Part shown: in pieces, positions 1 through 5,246 of the stretch | Numbering within the stretch: the first letter of the stretch is position 1 | Layout: every line of letters begins with the position of its first letter | Origin: Pelagibacteraceae bacterium | GTDB lineage: Bacteria; Pseudomonadota; Alphaproteobacteria; GCA-002720895 | Length of the DNA: 5,807 nt | Direction of reading: 5' to 3' | Assembly (NCBI GenBank): GCA_002711715.1 | Contig: PARY01000013.1 | Span: 1-5,807 of the forward strand | Program-made: the position numbers and the translations under genes | Notes under the pieces: model-generated | What the model saw: the letters and a program-made list of their open reading frames with translations, nothing else | Told to the model about the DNA's origin: nothing | The model's database searches: none

Positions 1-264
1 CTATCTGTTCTATATAAAAAACCCACTATGGCGGTTGATACACATGTAAATAGAGTTTCAAAAAGAATTGGTTTAGTAAATAGCAATAAAAATCTAAAGG
101 AGGTAGAGCTTGATCTTATTAAAAACTTCGACAAAAAAGATATTCCTAAAGCTCATCATTGGTTAATTCTACATGGAAGGTATGTTTGTTTGGCTAAAAA
201 ACCTAAGTGTGAGGTTTGTAAAATCACGAAACTATGTAAATATTTTAAAGGGGCTTATAAGTAG
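1..264 (+). CDS. nth: Endonuclease III (C-terminal part, 5' end outside window)
   Basis: This is the last 87 codons of a bifunctional DNA glycosylase/AP lyase that removes oxidised pyrimidines in base excision repair. The window opens in frame, upstream of the first visible ATG at 28, and that ATG lies inside a conserved core, so it is not the real start. Visible residues include MAVDTHVNRVSKRIGL, which carries the catalytic aspartate of the HhH-GPD family (Asp at visible residue 13). The family's AHHWLILHGRYVC stretch follows. The C-terminal [4Fe-4S] loop is intact with C-x6-C-x2-C-x5-C spacing at visible residues 63, 70, 73 and 79. The helix-hairpin-helix with the catalytic lysine lies outside the window. 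VDTHVNRV and the short tail fit Nth rather than MutY. The last 20 bp overlap the 3' end of the convergent gldB, and no terminator hairpin is apparent after the stop. Confidence 0.95.
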   Translation, partial: LSVLYKKPTMAVDTHVNRVSKRIGLVNSNKNLKEVELDLIKNFDKKDIPKAHHWLILHGRYVCLAKKPKCEVCKITKLCKYFKGAYK

Positions 265-1255
265 AATTATAAAATATATTTAAATAATCTTTATTGTATA
301 AAAGTTCTTCTAAAGTAGTTTTGGGGTTTGATTTTATATAACTTTTTACGATTTTCCAACCTAACCAACGAGCTATTCTTCCGGGATGGTTGGGAGATAT
401 TTCAAAAACGTTTGGTCTTTCATTAATATATTTATTTTTTATTAAATGATTTTTTTCAAAAAACAATTCGTTTTGAATAAAATAACTATATATAAAAGCT
501 TCTGTGCTTTCTAAAACCTTCCACTCTTCTTTATCATAACCCAAAATAATATTTTCATCTACACAAGGCATTAATTTGGAAACCACATAATAAAGTTTTC
601 CAAACGCAATCATTTCATTTAATAAGCTTTCATCATTTGTATCCATTAAATTAAACTGAGAAAAAAATGATATTAATGTTGTAGGAATAAGAAATTCTGG
701 TGTATATCTTTTTAAAATATACGTGGGAAAATCACGTGGTTTATATCTGTTGTTTAACTGTAAAAAATAATCTATTCCAATGTTAATGGTATCGTGTGTG
801 ACAACAATATCATTATAAAAACCTGAAATTAGTATATTAACCACAGGATTCTTTTTTATATAACTTTCTTTATTGAAATTATGTATAGCGAAATTTATTT
901 CATCAAAAATTTTAGATATATCTGGAAAATCCTTTTGCAAAGAAAAATAAACACTATCATAATATTGGTTGCTCAACAACAAATACAACTCATCTGTTTT
1001 TTGTTGATTTAAATTGTTGTTATTCGAGTTAACGACTTCAAAAAAAGTCCTTGATATATTTTTATTAGAATCTAGAAAAAGCAAAAAATCTTTTTTAGAT
1101 GAAAGATTAAGAAATATTTTGGTTAAATCATTTCCAGTAATTTCTTTCTTAACGTTTAATGTGTCTGATGTTATACATGTTTTTGATTTAAAAAAATATA
1201 TAAAAAGGAAACCAACAAAAACAAAGAGACAAAAAATCAAAAAAAAATTTTTCAT
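245..1255 (-). CDS. gldB: GldB-like gliding motility protein
   Basis: The 336-residue protein resembles GldB, a cell-envelope protein required for gliding and linked to the Gld/type IX secretion machinery in Flavobacterium johnsoniae. The family is recognised by the C-terminal half: LLNEMIAFGKLYYVVSKLMP (211-230), a GYDKEEW segment (239-245), and the C-terminal PGRIARWLGWKIVKSYIK (291-308) followed by a TLEELL helix. Residues 4-22 form a strongly hydrophobic N-terminal segment followed by FFKSKTC. Cys27 has no lipobox before it (S-K-T at -3 to -1), and Cys9 is preceded by L-I-F. The protein therefore looks like a signal-anchored membrane protein rather than the usual lipoprotein. Its ATG overlaps the rng stop as ATGA, suggesting translational coupling. 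Codons 2-6 form an A5-T9 homopolymer block. GldB is commonly encoded near gldC, which is absent here. The family assignment is from remembered motifs, and a motility role in this organism is not shown. Confidence 0.85.
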   Translation of the reverse strand: MKNFFLIFCLFVFVGFLFIYFFKSKTCITSDTLNVKKEITGNDLTKIFLNLSSKKDFLLFLDSNKNISRTFFEVVNSNNNNLNQQKTDELYLLLSNQYYDSVYFSLQKDFPDISKIFDEINFAIHNFNKESYIKKNPVVNILISGFYNDIVVTHDTINIGIDYFLQLNNRYKPRDFPTYILKRYTPEFLIPTTLISFFSQFNLMDTNDESLLNEMIAFGKLYYVVSKLMPCVDENIILGYDKEEWKVLESTEAFIYSYFIQNELFFEKNHLIKNKYINERPNVFEISPNHPGRIARWLGWKIVKSYIKSNPKTTLEELLYNKDYLNIFYNSTYKPL

Positions 1256-2781
1256 TTTTTTGTTTGTATTCTTTGTTTATTAGAATCTAAAAAAACATAC
1301 TCTTTAATTCCAATATTGTTGTCTTGTTCTATTTTAACCCATTTCCTGTACTTTAAAAACCATTTATACTGTCTTGACAAAACACCAATAGTAAAATATG
1401 AATATAAATAAGGGTGAACCATTAATATTATTTGTTTTTGATTTTGTTTTACAAACAAATGTTCCAATGTTTTTTCAATTGTATCAGCCGCTTCGGTCCC
1501 TGCTTGATCTAATTCTGCTTCATCTTTACTTATTTTTAATTCTTGACGAACCCTTTGTCTTGTTATTTGCATTAAACAAAATCTTGAAAGTGGAAGAATT
1601 GTATGTTTTGATCTATCCTCCTTCATTGCTTTTTTCATAACATCAAACACCTTTTTTTTATTTGAGATTTTTTTAAGATCTATAAAATCAATAACAATTA
1701 TTCCCCCAATATCCCTAAGTCTAAGTTGTCTTGCTATCGTTTCTGCGGCATCTACGTTAACCCTTAATGCGGCTTCTTCTTGATTTGAAACTTTACTAGT
1801 TTTTCCACTATTAACATCAATAGCGTGTAATGCTTCTGTGCTTTGTATTATAACATAACCACCATTAGCTATTGAAACAGTCTCTCCAAATAATTCTTGT
1901 AATTGTTTTTCAATACCATATACCTCAAACATTGGCGCTGGTGAAGAATAATATTTTACGATTTTTTCTTTTTTTGGTTCAAACTTTTTAACATATGCTT
2001 TAACTTCCTTGAACAATTCTTTGTCGTCAACAACAATATTATCAAACGAAGAATTTAAAATATCCCTTAACAAAGATGTTGCTTTATTGTCTTCACCAAT
2101 AATTTTTTCTCCAACTTTTGTTTTTTTAAGCAGTTTCATTCCTTCTTCCCAGGATTTCGTTAGTACCTTAAGATCTTTATCTAATTCTGAAACTGATTTC
2201 TTCTCAGCAACAGTTCTCACTATTACACCAAAATTTTTTGGTCTAATTGATTTAATAAGATTAATTAGTCTGAATCTTTCTTCTCGATTAGAGATTTTTT
2301 TAGAAACATTAATAGCATCAGAAAAAGAAACTAAAATCAAATGCCTTCCTGCCATAGAAAGTTCTGTGGTTACCCTTGGTCCTTTTGTTGAAATTGGTTC
2401 TTTTACAATTTGAATCATTAACTCATCTCCTTTTGTCAACACCTCGTTAATTTTTCCAAACTTATTTATTTCATCCATTTTTATGAATGAACTTATAGAA
2501 GTCTTACTTCCTTTACTTCTTACTTTTTTTACAAAAGTTTTTAGCGACAAAAATTGGGGGCCTAAATCAAGATAATGTAGAAAAGCGTCTTTTTCATAAC
2601 CAATATCAATAAAAGCTGCATTTAAGCTTTTATTGATTTTTTTTACTTTTCCTACATATATATCGCCTACATTAAATTTGTTTTCATCGTTTTCTTGATG
2701 AAATTCAACAAGCTTTTTATCCTTAAGAAGGCCAATTCTACATTTGTCGCGAGTTGAATTAATTATTAGCTCGCTACTCAT
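1252..2781 (-). CDS. rng: Ribonuclease E/G family endoribonuclease
   Basis: This 509-residue protein, about the usual size for Bacteroidota RNase G, cleaves single-stranded RNA and should act in rRNA 5' maturation and mRNA decay in the cytoplasm. Residues 37-130 form the S1 RNA-binding domain (NVGDIYVGKV, then LNAAFIDIGYEKDAFLHY), with a low-complexity insert around 88-115. GVIVRT ending at Arg189-Thr190 matches the 5'-monophosphate sensor pocket of E. coli RNase E (R169-T170). The catalytic metal-binding aspartates are Asp322 (AIDVNSGK) and Asp365 (IVIDFIDL), 43 residues apart like D303 and D346 of RNase E. RQLRLRDIGG precedes the second. The CPxC Zn-link motif is missing: only Cys14 and Cys402 occur in the whole protein. 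The C-terminal small domain (about 420-509) lacks the long degradosome scaffold of RNase E, favouring the name RNase G. The ATG start has no Shine-Dalgarno and lies 12 bp after the tiny basic gene. The stop overlaps the gldB start. Confidence 0.95.
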   Translation of the reverse strand: MSSELIINSTRDKCRIGLLKDKKLVEFHQENDENKFNVGDIYVGKVKKINKSLNAAFIDIGYEKDAFLHYLDLGPQFLSLKTFVKKVRSKGSKTSISSFIKMDEINKFGKINEVLTKGDELMIQIVKEPISTKGPRVTTELSMAGRHLILVSFSDAINVSKKISNREERFRLINLIKSIRPKNFGVIVRTVAEKKSVSELDKDLKVLTKSWEEGMKLLKKTKVGEKIIGEDNKATSLLRDILNSSFDNIVVDDKELFKEVKAYVKKFEPKKEKIVKYYSSPAPMFEVYGIEKQLQELFGETVSIANGGYVIIQSTEALHAIDVNSGKTSKVSNQEEAALRVNVDAAETIARQLRLRDIGGIIVIDFIDLKKISNKKKVFDVMKKAMKEDRSKHTILPLSRFCLMQITRQRVRQELKISKDEAELDQAGTEAADTIEKTLEHLFVKQNQKQIILMVHPYLYSYFTIGVLSRQYKWFLKYRKWVKIEQDNNIGIKEYVFLDSNKQRIQTKK

Positions 2782-2793
2782 TATATATTGGTT

Positions 2794-2883
2794 TTATTTC
2801 TTTTTATGTCTGTTTTTTCTTAATCTTTTTTTTCTCTTATGTGTTGATATTTTATGTCTTTTTCTTTTTTTTCCACTTGGCAT
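2794..2883 (-). CDS. 29-residue AURKAIP1/COX24-domain protein (bS22/mS38-like)
   Basis: This tiny gene fills the gap between the TPR gene and rng. It starts MPSGKKRKRHKISTHKRKK and ends in RKNRHKKK before a TAA stop, and is almost entirely Lys, Arg and His. The pattern matches the very short Bacteroidota proteins annotated as AURKAIP1/COX24 domain-containing, related to mitochondrial mS38 and mycobacterial bS22, which are basic helices in the small ribosomal subunit. A role in binding 16S rRNA is inferred from that family. It lies 14 bp after the TPR stop and 12 bp before the rng start on the same strand, so it is probably co-transcribed with both. The MPSGKKRKRHK start and KRKKR core argue that this is a real gene and not a chance reading frame. 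The opposite strand reads as a hydrophobic frame only because the codons here are A-rich. The exact ribosomal position in this phylum is not something the sequence shows. Confidence 0.85.
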   Translation of the reverse strand: MPSGKKRKRHKISTHKRKKRLRKNRHKKK

Positions 2884-2897
2884 ATTAACAAGTTTTA

Positions 2898-3356
2898 TTA
2901 ATTCATTAAAAAAATATTTAATTCTTTAATTAATGTACTATCATTTAAATCTTTGATTGTTTGAAAGAAAGAATTTGCTTTCTCATAATCTTCAAGACCA
3001 TAGTAACTAATTCCTAGCTGCAAATATGCTCTTTTATCTGATGAATCAACAGATAAAACTTGATTAAATCTTTTTATAGCATTTTCATATTGACCCGTTT
3101 GTAGCGACAAGTCTCCTAAATAATAAAGTGCTTGTGTGTTTTTTGGATTTTTTAAAACAATATCCCTTAACATAAAAATTCCCTCCATAGGATTGTCCCC
3201 TTCCAATAAATTAACAGCTGCTTCTATTGATGTCGTTTCAACAACCTTGTTTTTCGTAAGCTCATTCTCAACAACACTTTTTGGAAATTGGTACATTAAT
3301 ACAATTAACAAAATTGCCAACAATAATAGCCCACCTTGTTTTTTAATTAGATTCAT
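2898..3356 (-). CDS. Membrane-anchored tetratricopeptide repeat protein
   Basis: The 152-residue protein has a short positive N terminus (MNLIKKQGG) and one hydrophobic segment at about 9-23. It then has a polar linker and TPR units. Two repeats have the canonical 34-residue length: 75-108, with ALYYLGDLSLQTGQYENAIK, and 109-142, with AYLQLGISYYGLEDYEKA. A degenerate unit precedes them at about 47-74. The lysines before the membrane segment predict the TPR domain on the periplasmic side, probably by a signal anchor; this is inference. TPR domains bind proteins, but no partner can be named. Its place between HU and rng resembles the order I recall in other flavobacteria, where it is an unnamed TPR protein. 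The ATG lies 8 bp after the HU stop, with only A/T-rich sequence before it. The function is unknown. Confidence 0.85.
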   Translation of the reverse strand: MNLIKKQGGLLLLAILLIVLMYQFPKSVVENELTKNKVVETTSIEAAVNLLEGDNPMEGIFMLRDIVLKNPKNTQALYYLGDLSLQTGQYENAIKRFNQVLSVDSSDKRAYLQLGISYYGLEDYEKANSFFQTIKDLNDSTLIKELNIFLMN

Positions 3357-3364
3357 ATAAATGT

Positions 3365-3658
3365 TTATTCATAAATCTTATTATTTTCCCTAACCTTTTT
3401 ACAAAAATCTTTGGCTGGTTTAAAAGAAGGTTTATAGTGAGCATCCAAAAGAATTGCTGTGTTTGTAGAAATGTTTCTGGCTATTTTTTTTGCTCTTTTT
3501 TTATTTACAAAACTACCAAAACCTCTAATAAAAACATTCTCTCCTCGTATCATAGCATTTTTAATAGTTATAATCGTTGCCTCAACTGTTTCTTGAACAT
3601 CAGACTTATCAATGCCTGTTTTTTTTGCTATTTGATTTATAATTTCTGCTTTTGTCAA
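3365..3658 (-). CDS. HU-family DNA-binding protein
   Basis: The 97-residue protein is the normal size for an HU/IHF-type nucleoid protein, which dimerises and bends DNA. Residues 1-45 form the helical dimerisation body (TKAEIINQIAKKTGI). GFGSF at 46-50 is the family signature. The DNA-binding arm runs from about 53 to 75 (KKRAKKIARNISTNTAI), and KPSFKPAKDF leads into the last helix. The tip of the arm reads RNI (61-63) where E. coli HU has RNP, so the intercalating proline is replaced by isoleucine; I recall the same RNI in flavobacterial HU proteins. The start is a TTG: TTG-ACA-AAA-GCA aligns with the usual MTKAE beginning, and no ATG or GTG occurs in frame in the short upstream region. A Bacteroidota-type promoter match lies just upstream. 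It heads the leftward operon and is divergent from mutY. Confidence 0.93.
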   Translation of the reverse strand: MTKAEIINQIAKKTGIDKSDVQETVEATIITIKNAMIRGENVFIRGFGSFVNKKRAKKIARNISTNTAILLDAHYKPSFKPAKDFCKKVRENNKIYE

Positions 3659-3690
3659 TTTGTTTGTATTTAATTGTTGTGTTATAATTA

Positions 3691-3720
3691 CAATATTAGT
3701 TTAATATACACTGTGAACAA
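3691..3720 (-). promoter_or_regulatory. Probable -33/-7 promoter of the HU-TPR-rng-gldB operon
   Basis: Read on the minus strand, this contains TTG (3720-3718), a 19-base spacer, then TAATATTG (3698-3691). The Bacteroidota primary sigma consensus is TTG at -33 and TAnnTTTG at -7, so the second box has one mismatch and the spacing fits. Transcription would begin near 3684, leaving a leader of about 25 bases before the TTG start of HU at 3658. The -33 element falls inside the first codons of mutY, so the two operons share a tightly packed control region. Chance matches are common in DNA this AT-rich, and only the position lifts this one above background. Confidence 0.45.
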
Positions 3721-4786
3721 AAACAAACTCAACGATCTTACTTTTTCTTCTAAATTAACAGGTTGGTACAAAAAGGAAAAGAGAATGTTGCCTTTTAGAA
3801 ACACTAAAGATCCTTATAAAATATGGTTGTCTGAAATAATTTTACAACAAACACAAATGATAACGGGTTTAGTTTATTATAAAAATTTTATAATAAAATT
3901 TCCAACTATACAGTCGCTTGCTTCTTCTTCAGAAAATAAAATTTATTCTACTTGGAAAGGGTTAGGATATTATAATAGAGCTAAAAATCTTCTAAAGACA
4001 GCCAAAATTATTACAAAAGAACACAATGGAAAATTACCAAAAAACTCAAAAGATTTAATTTTATTACCCGGAATAGGAAAATACACTGCAGCTGCAATAG
4101 CATCTATTTGCTACAACGAAAAAATACCCGTTGTTGATGCAAATGTATATAGGGTTTTATCAAGATACTTTGGGGTTTTTTATAATATATCTAAAAGCAA
4201 TTCTTACAATCATTATTATAACATATCAAAATCCATAACCAAAAACGTAAGCAAAATGGGTGAATATAACCAGGCTATAATGGATTTTGGAGCAACAATT
4301 TGTACTCCCAAAAAACCCCATTGTAAAAACTGTTTATTAATGCTTGATTGTGAAGCGTATAAAACTAATATTGTTGAAAAACTTCCTATTAAAAAAAAGA
4401 AATTAAAAAAAACAAAAAGATTTTTTAATTATTTTATTATAGAAAACAAAGACAGTTATTTGGTTCAAAAAAGAAAAAAAAAAGACATTTGGTTAAATCT
4501 TTTAGAGTTTTTCCTTGTTGAAAATAAAAGTTTAAAAAAAGCAGAAATTTACTTTTTAAATAAATTAAAATTATTTGAATTAAAGCCAAAACTAGTTTCT
4601 AAAAATCATAAAGGAATTTTAAGCCATCAAATAATTAATGTTAACTTTTTTTCTATCTATATAAGTGATTTGTTTGTGTTTAACAAAATAAAAAAACATT
4701 TAAAAGTTCAAAAAATAAAAAAAAGAAGGTTTAAAAAATCCGCAATACCAAAAGTTATTGATAACTATTTGAATTCCGCAACATAA
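3713..4786 (+). CDS. mutY: A/G-specific adenine glycosylase MutY
   Basis: This 357-residue enzyme removes adenine mispaired with 8-oxoguanine, preventing G:C to T:A mutations. Numbered from the chosen start, WLSEIILQQTQM contains catalytic Glu41. LPGIGKYTAAAIAS (118-131) is the helix-hairpin-helix. VVDANVYRVLSRYFG carries catalytic Asp142. The [4Fe-4S] cysteines are C197, C204, C207 and C213 with x6-x2-x5 spacing. A lysine-rich linker (226-236) leads to the C-terminal NUDIX-like 8-oxoG recognition domain, where GILSHQ (301-306) corresponds to the FSH-type Ser-His loop. I chose GTG at 3713 because families begin just before the FSSKLTGWY helix. A longer frame from TTG at 3674 would add 13 unlike residues and overlap the HU promoter. 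Linker and NUDIX codons include A8, A8 and A10 tracts. ssb follows after 17 bp, so mutY probably leads the mutY-ssb-gldE operon. Confidence 0.95.
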   Translation: MNKNKLNDLTFSSKLTGWYKKEKRMLPFRNTKDPYKIWLSEIILQQTQMITGLVYYKNFIIKFPTIQSLASSSENKIYSTWKGLGYYNRAKNLLKTAKIITKEHNGKLPKNSKDLILLPGIGKYTAAAIASICYNEKIPVVDANVYRVLSRYFGVFYNISKSNSYNHYYNISKSITKNVSKMGEYNQAIMDFGATICTPKKPHCKNCLLMLDCEAYKTNIVEKLPIKKKKLKKTKRFFNYFIIENKDSYLVQKRKKKDIWLNLLEFFLVENKSLKKAEIYFLNKLKLFELKPKLVSKNHKGILSHQIINVNFFSIYISDLFVFNKIKKHLKVQKIKKRRFKKSAIPKVIDNYLNSAT

Positions 4787-4803
4787 TGATTAATTTGTAA
4801 TAT

Positions 4804-5232
4804 ATGGCGGGAGTAAATAAAGTTATTTTATTGGGAAATCTTGGTAAAGATCCTGAGGTTAGACGCTTAGATGATGGACGAGCTGTTGTTAATTTTTCTT
4901 TAGCAACAAGTGAGTCTTATAAAAACAAATCTGGAGAAAGGGTAACGAATACAGAATGGCACAATATTGTTTTATGGACCCCTCTTGCTGAAATAGCTGA
5001 ACGCTATTTAAAAAAAGGTAGTCAAGTTTACATTGAAGGTAAAATATCTAATCGTTCATATGATGATAAAGATGGTGTTAAAAAATATATTTCCGAAGTT
5101 GTTGGTCGGGAGATAAAGCTTTTAGGAAAAGCCCCTGAACAACCGGGGGTAGGGACAGAAAAAACCAACACAACAGAAAAAACCAACACAACAGAAAAAA
5201 ATACATCTACTGAAGATGATTTACCTTTTTAA
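4804..5232 (+). CDS. ssb: Single-stranded DNA-binding protein
   Basis: The 142-residue protein binds and protects single-stranded DNA during replication, recombination and repair, normally as a tetramer. Residues 1-108 form the OB fold: MAGVNKVILLGNLGKDPEVR, then AVVNFSLATSE, TEWHNIVLW (50-58) with conserved aromatic residues, AERYLKKGSQVYIEGK and a final strand ending REIKLLG. Residues 109-136 are a short disordered Thr/Glu/Lys/Asn-rich linker built on a tandem repeat. The C-terminal tip EDDLPF (137-142) is the acidic peptide that recruits partner enzymes in SSB proteins generally. The ATG at 4804 matches the usual MAGVNK start. It sits 17 bp after mutY and 14 bp before gldE, an order I recall as conserved in Flavobacteriia. 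No Shine-Dalgarno is visible in the A/T-only leader. Confidence 0.97.
   Translation: MAGVNKVILLGNLGKDPEVRRLDDGRAVVNFSLATSESYKNKSGERVTNTEWHNIVLWTPLAEIAERYLKKGSQVYIEGKISNRSYDDKDGVKKYISEVVGREIKLLGKAPEQPGVGTEKTNTTEKTNTTEKNTSTEDDLPF
5155..5200 (+). repeat. 18-bp in-frame tandem repeat in the ssb linker
   Basis: ACAGAAAAAACCAACACA occurs twice in perfect succession (5155-5172 and 5173-5190), followed by the first 10 bases of a third copy (5191-5200). It encodes TEKTNT-TEKTNT-TEK, residues 118-132 of SSB, between the OB fold and the acidic tip. The unit is a multiple of three, so gain or loss of copies would alter only linker length. Confidence 0.9.
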
Positions 5233-5246
5233 TTAAATTAAATTAA

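Noticed and set aside
265..330. Possible terminator after nth, with AT palindromes such as AAATATATTT
   Set aside because: The inverted repeats are short, lack G/C pairs and are not followed by a T run. They also lie in gldB coding sequence.
1014..1283. Plus-strand 89-codon frame overlapping the gldB N terminus
   Set aside because: It is antisense to gldB and the rng end, with a lysine/phenylalanine-rich composition that simply mirrors the poly-T/poly-A DNA.
1398..1640. Plus-strand 80-codon frame
   Set aside because: It is antisense to the C-terminal part of RNase G and shows no family features.
2009..2413. Plus-strand 134-codon open frame
   Set aside because: It is antisense to the well-conserved core of RNase G, has no recognisable motif, and its length fits chance in a stretch with few stop codons on that strand.
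2744..2929. Plus-strand 61-codon frame that reads as a very hydrophobic small membrane protein
   Set aside because: It lies opposite the lysine/arginine-rich 29-codon gene and the rng start. Runs of AAA/AGA codons read as Phe and Ser/Leu codons on the other strand, which explains the hydrophobicity.
3437..3673. Plus-strand 78-codon frame rich in Cys and Phe, resembling a small cysteine-rich protein
   Set aside because: It is fully antisense to the HU gene. The Cys codons arise from reversed Ala/Thr codons (GCA, ACA), and the Cys spacing shows no metal-binding pattern.
3674..3712. Longer mutY start at TTG 3674
   Set aside because: The extra 13 residues (LCYNYNISLIYT region) do not resemble MutY N termini, and the stretch overlaps the probable HU promoter. 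GTG 3713 gives a normal N terminus.
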